From contig URYX01000032.1 in NCBI GenBank assembly GCA_900552225.1, positions 1-12,536 of the forward strand: 12,536 nt of DNA, read 5' to 3'. Source of the DNA: an uncultured Oscillospiraceae bacterium. Lineage in GTDB: Bacteria; Bacillota; Clostridia; Oscillospirales; Acutalibacteraceae. The notes beneath the pieces were generated by a model that saw only the letters and a program-made list of their open reading frames with translations, had not been told where the DNA came from and searched no databases. The translations under genes and the position numbers were made by a program. Shown in pieces: positions 6,622 to 12,536 of this stretch (its first letter is position 1; every line of letters begins with the position of its first letter).

Positions 6622-7635
6622 ATGGGAAAAACCGTCAAATCCCTGACCAAAACAGCCGGCCTGCTGGTCGGCGGGGCCGCCGTGGCCTCTCTGTCCGCCT
6701 ATGTCACCACCCGCTGCCTGATGGATGTGGCCCTGAACCGGGAGCCGCCGAAGGTCATGCAGAAGGCCGACCGGCTGATTGCGGGCTCCAAGGTCGATCG
6801 GGAATTCCTGGACGCCCTGCAGGCCGCCTCCGAGCGGCTGGCCTCCCGGGAAAACGAAACGGTGGAAATCACCGGCCATGACGGAGAGCCCCTGGTCGGC
6901 CACTGGATTCCCTGCGCCCGGCCGCAGCGCATCATCGTGGCGGTGCACGGATGGCGCTCCTCCTGGCACCGTGACTTCGGCATGGTCTCCGACTTCTGGC
7001 AGGAGCACGGCTGCAGCGTGCTGTATATCGAGCAGCGCGGCCAGAATAACAGCGGCGGACAGTATATGGGCTTCGGCCTGACGGAGCGCTACGACTGCGT
7101 CGATTGGCTCCGCTGGGTTCAGGAGCACTGCGACCCGGCGCTTCCCGTCTACCTGGCCGGTGTCTCCATGGGTGCCACCACCGTCCTGATGGCATCCGGT
7201 CTGGAGCTGCCCGGCAACGTCCGCGGCATCATGGCCGACTGCGGCTTTACCTCCCCCGGCGCCATCTGGAAGCACGTCGCGGAGAAAAATCTGCACCTGG
7301 CCTACGGCCCGATCGGCCTGATGGCCGACGCCATCTGCAAGCAGAAGCTGCAGTGCGGCGCCGAGGATTACTCCACCACGGACGCGCTGCGGGAAACGAC
7401 CTACCCCGTGCTGCTCGTGCACGGCACCGCCGACCGCTTTGTCCCGGTGGAAATGACCTACGAAAATTACCTGGCCTGCCGCTCCGAGAAGGAGCTGCTG
7501 ATCGTCCCCGGTGCGGGCCACGGCATGAGCTATTTCACGGAGCCGCAGAAATACGGAGCCGTCGCCCTGCGCTTCTGGGCACAGCACGACGCGCCTCCCG
7601 CCGACGGTACCGCAGACGCTCCCTCCGCCCGTTGA
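6622..7635 (+). CDS. Membrane-anchored alpha/beta hydrolase
   Basis: A serine hydrolase of the alpha/beta fold with unknown substrate. In the 337-residue product a hydrophobic segment at 12-30 looks like an uncleaved membrane anchor. The catalytic domain follows: HGWRSS (109-114) forms the oxyanion region, GVSMGA (180-185) is the nucleophile elbow with Ser182, Asp271 in HGTADRFVP is the acid, and His300 in GAGHGMSY is the base. All three triad residues are therefore present. The pattern resembles clostridial proteins annotated as alpha/beta hydrolases of the YfhR/BAAT-like type (esterase or peptidase-like). I chose ATG 6622 because AAAGGAG lies about 8 nt upstream; longer in-frame readings start inside the alarmone synthetase gene. 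A strong terminator follows 30 nt after the stop, so this gene ends the two-gene unit. Confidence 0.88.
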   Translation: MGKTVKSLTKTAGLLVGGAAVASLSAYVTTRCLMDVALNREPPKVMQKADRLIAGSKVDREFLDALQAASERLASRENETVEITGHDGEPLVGHWIPCARPQRIIVAVHGWRSSWHRDFGMVSDFWQEHGCSVLYIEQRGQNNSGGQYMGFGLTERYDCVDWLRWVQEHCDPALPVYLAGVSMGATTVLMASGLELPGNVRGIMADCGFTSPGAIWKHVAEKNLHLAYGPIGLMADAICKQKLQCGAEDYSTTDALRETTYPVLLVHGTADRFVPVEMTYENYLACRSEKELLIVPGAGHGMSYFTEPQKYGAVALRFWAQHDAPPADGTADAPSAR

Positions 7636-7664
7636 CGGCGTATCCCCTTCCTGCCCGCTTCCCG

Positions 7665-7702
7665 ATGCCCCGCTCCGCCACTTTGCGAAGCGGGGCATTT
7701 TT
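7665..7702 (+). terminator. Intrinsic terminator after the hydrolase gene
   Basis: A perfect 10-bp GC-rich stem (ATGCCCCGCT at 7665-7674 with AGCGGGGCAT at 7689-7698) encloses a 14-nt loop that can itself pair over 3 bp. It runs directly into five T (7698-7702). It separates the alarmone synthetase-hydrolase unit from the following operon. Confidence 0.92.
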
Positions 7703-7750
7703 CGGCTCCCGCGGCGGACAGGCCGTGCCCCGCAGGCCTTACGGACAGTC

Positions 7751-7779
7751 TTGACAGTCCCCGAAAAGAATGGTATCAT
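7751..7779 (+). promoter_or_regulatory. Extended -10 sigma-A promoter of the decarboxylase operon
   Basis: TTGACA (7751-7756) and TATCAT (7774-7779) are 17 nt apart. TG at 7771-7772 adds an extended -10 element. The predicted start near 7786 gives a leader of about 75 nt before the GTG start codon at 7861. With the terminator at 7665-7702 just upstream, this marks the start of a new transcription unit. Confidence 0.87.
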
Positions 7780-7846
7780 AAAGAACAGATTCTGCGGAAA
7801 TTGCGGCCCGTGAGCCGTCTCCGCTGACGGTGCCTCAAATCAACGT

Positions 7847-7852
7847 AAGGAG
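7847..7852 (+). promoter_or_regulatory. Ribosome binding site fixing the GTG start of oadB
   Basis: AAGGAG ends 8 nt before the GTG at 7861. Another in-frame GTG at 7852 overlaps the binding site itself and cannot be the start. No ATG lies in a usable position. Confidence 0.85.
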
Positions 7853-7860
7853 TGGAACAC

Positions 7861-8970
7861 GTGGACAAACTATGGGAGTCCCTGACGCTTCCCACATGGC
7901 AGCAGGGAATCATGTATCTGATCGGCGGCCTGCTGATTTATCTGGCCATCCGCAAGGAGATGGAGCCGACGCTGCTGCTGCCGATGGGCTTCGGTGCCAT
8001 TTTGGTCAATCTGCCGCTGTCGGGCGCAGTGGGCGAGGAGGGAATCCTGTCCATCCTCTATGAGGCGGGCATCGCCAACGAGCTTCTGCCGCTGCTTCTG
8101 TTCATCGGCATCGGCGCCATGATCGATTTCGGCCCGCTGCTGACTAACCCCAAGCTGCTGCTGTTCGGGGCCGCGGCCCAGTTCGGCATCTTCTTTACGC
8201 TCGGGATGGCCTCGCTGCTCGGCTTCGACCTGAAAAACGCGGCCTCCATCGCCATCATCGGCGCGGCGGATGGCCCGACCTCCATCTTTGTGGCCCGCGT
8301 ATTCCAGTCGGACTACCTCGGCGCCATTATCGTCGCCGCCTATTCCTATATGGCGCTGGTGCCGATCGTGCAGCCGCCGATTATCCGCCTGTGCACCACC
8401 CAGAAGGAGCGGAGAATCCGGATGCCGTATGAGCAGAAGGACGTCTCCCGCCTGACGCGGATTCTGTTTCCCATTGTGATCACCGTCGTGGCAGGTATCG
8501 TGGCCCCGGCCAGCGTGTCCCTGATCGGCTTTTTGATGTTCGGCAACCTGATCCGCGAGTGCGGCGTGCTGGATGCCCTGTCCGAAACGGCGCAGAAGGT
8601 GCTGGCCAACCTGGTCACCCTGCTGCTCGGCCTCAGCGTCGCCCCGAAGATGGCGGCGGAGATGTTCGTGCGCTGGGAAACGCTGCTGATCCTGCTGCTC
8701 GGCCTGGTAGCCTTTGTGGTGGATACGGCGGGCGGCGTGCTGTTTGCCAAATTCCTCAACCTGTTTTTGAAGAAAAAAATCAACCCGATGATCGGGGCGG
8801 CGGGCATTTCCGCCTTCCCGATGTCGGCGCGTGTGGTGCACAAGATGGGGCTGGCCGAGGACAATCAGAACTTTTTGCTGATGCAGGCCGTGGGTGTCAA
8901 TGTGTCGGGTCAGATTGCCTCGGTCATCGCCGGCGGCCTGATTCTGACACTGGTGCCGCTGTTCGCCTGA
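7861..8970 (+). CDS. oadB: Sodium-translocating decarboxylase, beta subunit
   Basis: Membrane subunit that decarboxylates carboxybiotin and couples this to sodium export, as in oxaloacetate, methylmalonyl-CoA and glutaconyl-CoA decarboxylases (OadB/MmdB/GcdB). The 369-residue protein is strongly hydrophobic with about ten membrane segments. Family motifs are GIGAMIDFGPLL (83-94), GAADGPTS (134-141) with Asp137, equivalent to the sodium-binding aspartate of OadB, YSYMALVP (161-168), NLIRECGV (229-236) and GISAFPMSARVV (315-326). The GTG start is set by AAGGAG 8 nt upstream. The next gene is a tiny OadG-like subunit. No carboxyltransferase alpha subunit or biotin carrier is nearby, so the substrate cannot be read from context. 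The symbol marks the family, not a proven oxaloacetate specificity. Confidence 0.92.
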   Translation: MDKLWESLTLPTWQQGIMYLIGGLLIYLAIRKEMEPTLLLPMGFGAILVNLPLSGAVGEEGILSILYEAGIANELLPLLLFIGIGAMIDFGPLLTNPKLLLFGAAAQFGIFFTLGMASLLGFDLKNAASIAIIGAADGPTSIFVARVFQSDYLGAIIVAAYSYMALVPIVQPPIIRLCTTQKERRIRMPYEQKDVSRLTRILFPIVITVVAGIVAPASVSLIGFLMFGNLIRECGVLDALSETAQKVLANLVTLLLGLSVAPKMAAEMFVRWETLLILLLGLVAFVVDTAGGVLFAKFLNLFLKKKINPMIGAAGISAFPMSARVVHKMGLAEDNQNFLLMQAVGVNVSGQIASVIAGGLILTLVPLFA

Positions 8971-9001
8971 ACCGCGGTCAATCGGAAAGGATGAGATCAA
9001 C

Positions 9002-9139
9002 ATGTCTTTGAATGTGGAAAACCTTCTGCGCTGCCTGCCGATTATCGGCATCGGCTATCTCGGAATTTTTGCGGTAACGGCCGTCATCATCGTGGCGGTG
9101 CTGCTGCTCAACCGCCTGACACGGCAGAACAAAGAGTGA
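9002..9139 (+). CDS. OadG-like small membrane subunit of the decarboxylase pump
   Basis: A 45-residue protein with a short polar head, one clear membrane helix at about residues 13-36, and a basic tail ending RLTRQNKE. In sodium-pump decarboxylases the gamma/delta subunit is a single-helix protein that stabilises the complex and is encoded beside the beta subunit. Size, topology and position 31 nt after oadB fit the OadG-related small subunits, which lack the longer C-terminal zinc-binding tail of the enterobacterial OadG. A purine-rich GGAAAGG lies about 11 nt before the ATG, which is slightly long. The stop is followed 29 nt later by the next gene. The assignment rests mainly on topology and neighbourhood, because a protein this short carries little sequence signal. 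Confidence 0.78.
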   Translation: MSLNVENLLRCLPIIGIGYLGIFAVTAVIIVAVLLLNRLTRQNKE

Positions 9140-9155
9140 CCGGCTTTTCGGAAAG

Positions 9156-9161
9156 AAGGGG
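9156..9161 (+). promoter_or_regulatory. Ribosome binding site for the TTG start
   Basis: AAGGGG ends 7 nt before TTG at 9169-9171 and supports that codon as the start. The alternative in-frame GTG at 9136 overlaps the stop of the upstream small gene and has no binding site at a proper distance. Confidence 0.7.
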
Positions 9162-9168
9162 CTTAACA

Positions 9169-10035
9169 TTGAAATCGGTAATTTCCGGCTGCGTATACGA
9201 CGAGGAACGGGCGCTGTATAATCTGCAGGACGCCGAGGTGCGCGACTGTATCTTCGCGGGCCCGGCCGACGGCGAATCGGCGCTGAAGGAGGCGCGGAAC
9301 ATCGAGGTGCGGAACTGCCGCTTCTCGCTGCGCTACCCGCTGTGGCATGTGCATACGTTTACGGTGGAGCGCTGCTCGATGGACGAAATGACGCGCGCGG
9401 CGCTGTGGTATGCCTCGGGCGGCCGCATTACGGACAGCGTGCTGGACGGCATCAAGTGCCTGCGGGAATGCGACCGGATCACGCTGTCCGGTGTGACTGC
9501 GCATTCGCCCGAATTCGGCTGGCGCTGCCGCGGCCTGCGTATCAGCGACAGCGCCGTGGACTCGCAGTATTTTCTGTTTGAAAGCCGCGACATTGCCATC
9601 GACCGGCTGCACATGACCGGCAAATATTCCTTCCAGTATGTGGAAAACGCGGTCATCCGCGACAGCGTGCTGGACACCAAGGACGCCTTTTGGCACAGCC
9701 GCCATGTCACGGTATACGACAGCGAGGTCAAGGGCGAATATCTCGGCTGGTATTCGGAAAACCTGACTCTGGTGCGCTGCCGGATCAGCGGGACACAGCC
9801 GCTGTGCTACTGCAAGGATCTGAAGCTGATCGACTGCACCATGGAGGGTACCGACCTGGCGTTTGAATACTCCGATGTGCAGGCGGAGCTGCACGGAACG
9901 GTGGACTCCGTCAAGAACCCCCGCTCCGGCCGGATTACGGCGGACGCCGTCGGAGAGATTATCCGCGATCACTCCGTCATGGAGGACACCTGCGAGATCT
10001 GCATCCGTAGCCCGCATCCGGATTCCGCCACCTAA
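9169..10035 (+). CDS. DUF3737 family beta-solenoid protein
   Basis: A 288-residue protein of the uncharacterised DUF3737 family, common in gut Firmicutes. From about residue 14 to 237 it is built of about ten to twelve consecutive units of 18-20 residues. Each carries an aromatic or hydrophobic corner (LWH, LWY, FGW, FLF, SFQ, FWH, LGW, LCY, AFE) and then an alternating strand such as ITDSVLDG or VTVYDSEVKG. This is the pattern of a right-handed parallel beta-helix. Family hallmarks seen are GESALKEARNIEV (35-47), RYPLWH (55-60), DAFWHSRHVTVYDS (162-175) and EYLGW (180-184). There is no signal peptide and no membrane segment, so it is probably cytoplasmic. A TTG start is chosen from the binding site. 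It sits between the decarboxylase subunits and gtrA. No enzymatic residues can be named and function is unknown. Confidence 0.88.
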   Translation: MKSVISGCVYDEERALYNLQDAEVRDCIFAGPADGESALKEARNIEVRNCRFSLRYPLWHVHTFTVERCSMDEMTRAALWYASGGRITDSVLDGIKCLRECDRITLSGVTAHSPEFGWRCRGLRISDSAVDSQYFLFESRDIAIDRLHMTGKYSFQYVENAVIRDSVLDTKDAFWHSRHVTVYDSEVKGEYLGWYSENLTLVRCRISGTQPLCYCKDLKLIDCTMEGTDLAFEYSDVQAELHGTVDSVKNPRSGRITADAVGEIIRDHSVMEDTCEICIRSPHPDSAT

Positions 10036-10060
10036 CCTACAGAATACCGGACATTCCTCG

Positions 10061-10084
10061 GCCGACGCGAAGCCTCGCGTCGGC
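10061..10084 (+). other. Perfect 10-bp hairpin between the DUF3737 gene and gtrA
   Basis: GCCGACGCGA (10061-10070) and TCGCGTCGGC (10075-10084) pair completely around the loop AGCC. The bases after it, TCCCTTGTCC, are only weakly T-rich, so it is at best a poor terminator. It may instead be an mRNA-stabilising or processing hairpin. It lies 26 nt after the DUF3737 stop and 26 nt before the gtrA start. No promoter is visible between it and gtrA. Confidence 0.65.
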
Positions 10085-10110
10085 TCCCTTGTCCAAAAAG
10101 GAGCAAAAGC

Positions 10111-10644
10111 ATGCTGCAAAAATTAAAGGCCCTGTATCTGCGCTACCGGGAAATCATCGTGTACGTCTTTTTCGGCGGATTGACCACGCTGCTCAACTGG
10201 GCGACGTTCTGGCTGTGCAACGGGGTACTCGGCGCGGAGCAGACGCTGTCCAACGCCGTAGCCTGGGTCGCCGGACTCATTTTTGCGTTTGTCGTGAACA
10301 AGCGCTACGTCTTTGAAAGCCGTAACCGCTCGGCGCGGACGATGGTGCGGGAGGCCCTGTCGTTTGTCGGCGGCCGTATCTTCTCCGGCGTCATCGAGAT
10401 TGCGGGCCCCACGGTGCTCGTGGAGCTCGGCCTGGATCAGACGCTGTTCGGCCTGGACGGACTGCTCGCCAAGCTGATTATCTCCGTGTTCGTGGTGATT
10501 CTCAACTATATCTTCAGCAAATTCTTTGTGTTTACCGGCGACGGCAAGGGAGCCGGCCGCATCGCGCACATCGTGTATGCGGTTCTGTGCCTCTGCGCCG
10601 TCGTATGGGCATCCGTTTGGTACGGTCTGCATTTTGTGGACTAA
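10111..10644 (+). CDS. GtrA-family membrane protein
   Basis: An integral membrane protein of the GtrA/DPMS3 family, whose members help move lipid-linked sugars across the membrane or support cell-surface polysaccharide synthesis. The 177-residue product shows the family marks VYVFFGGLTTLLNW (17-30), VNKRYVF (62-68) and LNYIFSKFFVF (131-141), with hydrophobic segments at about 14-38, 45-64, 85-108 and 117-140. Typical members end soon after the fourth segment. This one has an additional hydrophobic stretch at about 152-172, predicted to be a fifth membrane helix. AAAGGAG lies about 8 nt before the ATG. ligA starts 13 nt after the stop, so the two are probably cotranscribed, although no functional link is evident. 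There is no neighbouring glycosyltransferase to reveal the substrate. Confidence 0.88.
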   Translation: MLQKLKALYLRYREIIVYVFFGGLTTLLNWATFWLCNGVLGAEQTLSNAVAWVAGLIFAFVVNKRYVFESRNRSARTMVREALSFVGGRIFSGVIEIAGPTVLVELGLDQTLFGLDGLLAKLIISVFVVILNYIFSKFFVFTGDGKGAGRIAHIVYAVLCLCAVVWASVWYGLHFVD

Positions 10645-10657
10645 GGAGGAACCGGGC

Positions 10658-12536
10658 ATGCAGCATCAGGAGGCACAGCGCGAAATCGAGGCGCTGCGCG
10701 CACAGATTGAATATCACAGCCACCGGTATTACGACGAGGACGCACCGGAGATCGAGGATGACGAGTTTGACGCTCTGACGCGGCGGCTGAAGGAGCTGGA
10801 AACGGAGTTCCCCGACCTGATCACCCCCGATTCCTATACACAGCGGGTACACGGGGAGCGCTCGGCGCTGTTTACCGAGGTGCGGCACGAGGTGCCGCTC
10901 GGCAGCCTGCAGGACGTGTTTTCGCTCGATGAGCTGCGCGAATTTGACCGGCGTGTGCGCGAGACGGTGCAGCCGGTGTATGTGGTGGAGCCGAAAATCG
11001 ACGGACTGTCGGTAGCACTCGAATACGCGGACGGCGTGTTGGTACGCGGTGCCACCCGCGGCGACGGGCTGGTCGGAGAGGATGTCACCGCCAACCTGCG
11101 CCATGTGGCGGGAATTCCGGCGCGACTGACCGAGCCGGTGTCGCGGCTGATCGTGCGCGGCGAGGTGTATATGCCGCGGGAGCGGTTTGCGGCGCTGTGC
11201 CGCGCGCAGGAGGAGGACGGAATCACACCGTTCAAAAACCCGCGCAACGCGGCGGCGGGCAGCCTGCGGCAGAAAAACGCCGCCGTAGCCGCCGCACGTG
11301 GCCTCTCCATTTTTGTGTTCAACCTGCAGCTCATCGAGGGAGAAGCCCTGCTGTCTCATGCCGCCTCGCTGGAACGCATGCGCGCGCTCGGCTTCTCCGT
11401 GATCCCGTTTTATCGGCGCACCGCCTCGCTGGAGGAGGCACTGGCGGAGGTGGAACGGATCGGGCGCGTGCGCCCCGAGCTGCCGTTTGATATTGACGGA
11501 GCCGTCATCAAGGTGGACGATTTTGCCATGCGGGAACTGCTCGGCTCCACCTCCAAATTTCCCCGCTGGGCGGTGGCCTATAAGTACCCGCCCGAGGAAA
11601 AGGAGACCACCCTGGAGCAGGTGGAAATCGCCGTGGGACGCACCGGCGTGCTGACCCCGACCGGCGTCTTCACTCCGGTGACGCTGGCGGGCACCACCGT
11701 GTCCCGCGCGACACTGCACAACGAGGATTTCATCGCGGAAAAGGGGCTCTGCCTCGGAGATACCGTCGTGCTGCGCAAGGCGGGCGATATTATCCCGGAG
11801 GTGGTGCGCGTCACGGCACACGCCGCGGACGCCGTCCCCTACCGGATGCCCCACATCTGCCCCTCCTGCGGCAGCCCGGTGTTCCGGGAGGAGGGCGAGG
11901 CCGCCCTGCGCTGCCAGAACCTCGCCTGCCCGGCGCAGCAGCTGCGCCGGCTGATTCACTTCGCCTCGCGCGATGCCATGGACATCGAGGGGCTCGGCCC
12001 CGCCGTGCTGGAGCTGCTGCTGCGGGAGGGCCTGATCGCCAACGTGTGCGATCTGTACACCCTCGACCGGCAGGCGGTGGCCGCTTTGGAGCGGATGGGC
12101 GAAAAATCCGCCGATAACCTGATGGCGTCTCTGGAGCGCTCCAGGCAGAACGATCTCAGCCGCGTGCTGTTCGGACTCGGCATCCGGCACATCGGCCAGA
12201 AGGCCGCCAAGCTGCTGGCCGAGCGCTTCGGAACCATGGAGGCCGTTGAGGCCGCCTCCGTCGAGGACATGAACGCCATCGACGGCTTCGGAGAAATCCT
12301 GTCGCAGAGTGTACACGACTTCTTCTCGCTGCCCGCCTCGCGCGAGCTGGTGGCGCGTCTGCGGGACGAAGGCGTTAACATGACCTGCCTGACAAAGCGG
12401 GCGGATACCCGCTTTGCCGGCATGACCTTTGTACTGACCGGAGCCCTGCCGACCCTGTCCCGCGCCGAGGCCACGGAGCTGATCGAGCAGCACGGCGGCA
12501 AAACAGCGGGCAGCGTCTCCAAAAAGACCTCCGTCG
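10658..12536 (+). CDS. ligA: NAD-dependent DNA ligase, partial at right edge
   Basis: Seals nicks in DNA during replication and repair using NAD+ as the adenylate donor. The 626 residues in the window are open throughout and run off the edge. The adenylation domain holds the AMP-accepting Lys113 in EPKIDG, RGDG (134-137), Glu169 in RGEVYMP, Lys285 in IDGAVIKVD and Lys309 in AYKYPP. These match the spacing of E. coli LigA (115, 173, 290, 314). The N-terminal NAD-specific Ia segment contains YYDEDAPEIEDDEFD (24-38). The OB domain is followed by a zinc finger C401-x2-C404-x14-C419-x4-C424, the helix-hairpin-helix domain, and the first part of the BRCT domain from about residue 585. About 40 residues are probably missing. 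AAGGAGGA lies 7 nt before the ATG. It follows gtrA by 13 nt. The assignment is essentially certain. Confidence 0.98.
   Translation, partial: MQHQEAQREIEALRAQIEYHSHRYYDEDAPEIEDDEFDALTRRLKELETEFPDLITPDSYTQRVHGERSALFTEVRHEVPLGSLQDVFSLDELREFDRRVRETVQPVYVVEPKIDGLSVALEYADGVLVRGATRGDGLVGEDVTANLRHVAGIPARLTEPVSRLIVRGEVYMPRERFAALCRAQEEDGITPFKNPRNAAAGSLRQKNAAVAAARGLSIFVFNLQLIEGEALLSHAASLERMRALGFSVIPFYRRTASLEEALAEVERIGRVRPELPFDIDGAVIKVDDFAMRELLGSTSKFPRWAVAYKYPPEEKETTLEQVEIAVGRTGVLTPTGVFTPVTLAGTTVSRATLHNEDFIAEKGLCLGDTVVLRKAGDIIPEVVRVTAHAADAVPYRMPHICPSCGSPVFREEGEAALRCQNLACPAQQLRRLIHFASRDAMDIEGLGPAVLELLLREGLIANVCDLYTLDRQAVAALERMGEKSADNLMASLERSRQNDLSRVLFGLGIRHIGQKAAKLLAERFGTMEAVEAASVEDMNAIDGFGEILSQSVHDFFSLPASRELVARLRDEGVNMTCLTKRADTRFAGMTFVLTGALPTLSRAEATELIEQHGGKTAGSVSKKTSV

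Noticed and set aside
10532..12493. A 653-codon open frame on the minus strand opposite ligA
   Set aside because: It is a shadow produced by the high GC content of ligA on the other strand. It is rich in His, Arg, Gln and Gly, has no domain, and would overlap almost all of a well-conserved gene.
1..12536. CRISPR arrays, insertion sequences, phage genes, toxin-antitoxin or other defence modules
   Set aside because: No direct repeats with regular spacers, transposase motifs or known defence domains were found. The gene content is housekeeping plus two small accessory units.

Overview
The window looks like part of the chromosome of a GC-rich, anaerobic, Gram-positive bacterium, most likely a member of Clostridia (Bacillota). 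The grounds are: a class 1B dihydroorotate dehydrogenase with its PyrK partner, a PyrR-style attenuator ahead of the pyrimidine operon, strong AGGAGG-type ribosome binding sites, sigma-A promoters with consensus hexamers, a sodium-pump decarboxylase beta subunit, and a DUF3737 protein. I cannot name a genus from sequence alone. There are no tRNA or rRNA genes, no CRISPR array, and no insertion sequence or phage gene.

Region 1 (60-5616, minus strand) is a compact de novo pyrimidine operon in the order pyrC-pyrK-pyrD-pyrF-pyrE-pyrB. It encodes every step from carbamoyl phosphate plus aspartate to UMP. Carbamoyl-phosphate synthase and pyrR are not in the window. Five of the six genes overlap a neighbour, and the only gap is 5 bases. 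The operon has an excellent promoter (TTGACA-17-TATACT) and a leader of about 165 nt. That leader can form a PyrR-like stem-loop, an antiterminator, or an intrinsic terminator, in mutually exclusive ways. PyrB carries a C-terminal four-cysteine zinc module that matches the zinc domain of the regulatory chain PyrI, but the allosteric domain is absent. PyrC has an unusually short N-terminus.

Region 2 (5617-5878) is the remainder of a divergent intergenic region, with a probable plus-strand promoter. It leads to region 3 (5879-7702): a small alarmone synthetase of the RelQ/YjbM type, then a membrane-anchored alpha/beta hydrolase, closed by a strong intrinsic terminator.

Region 4 (7751-12536, plus strand) starts with an extended -10 promoter and runs through a sodium-translocating decarboxylase beta subunit, a 45-residue OadG-like membrane subunit, a DUF3737 beta-solenoid protein, a GtrA-family membrane protein, and the NAD-dependent DNA ligase LigA, which runs off the right edge. 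The spacing suggests the first three are one transcript. A perfect 10-bp hairpin separates them from gtrA-ligA. No carboxyltransferase or biotin-carrier subunit accompanies the decarboxylase beta and gamma subunits.

The most interesting points are the PyrB-zinc-module fusion, the three-state pyr leader, the N-terminally reduced PyrC, and the beta/gamma decarboxylase pair without its alpha subunit. All are variations on known families. I saw no clearly new multi-gene system.
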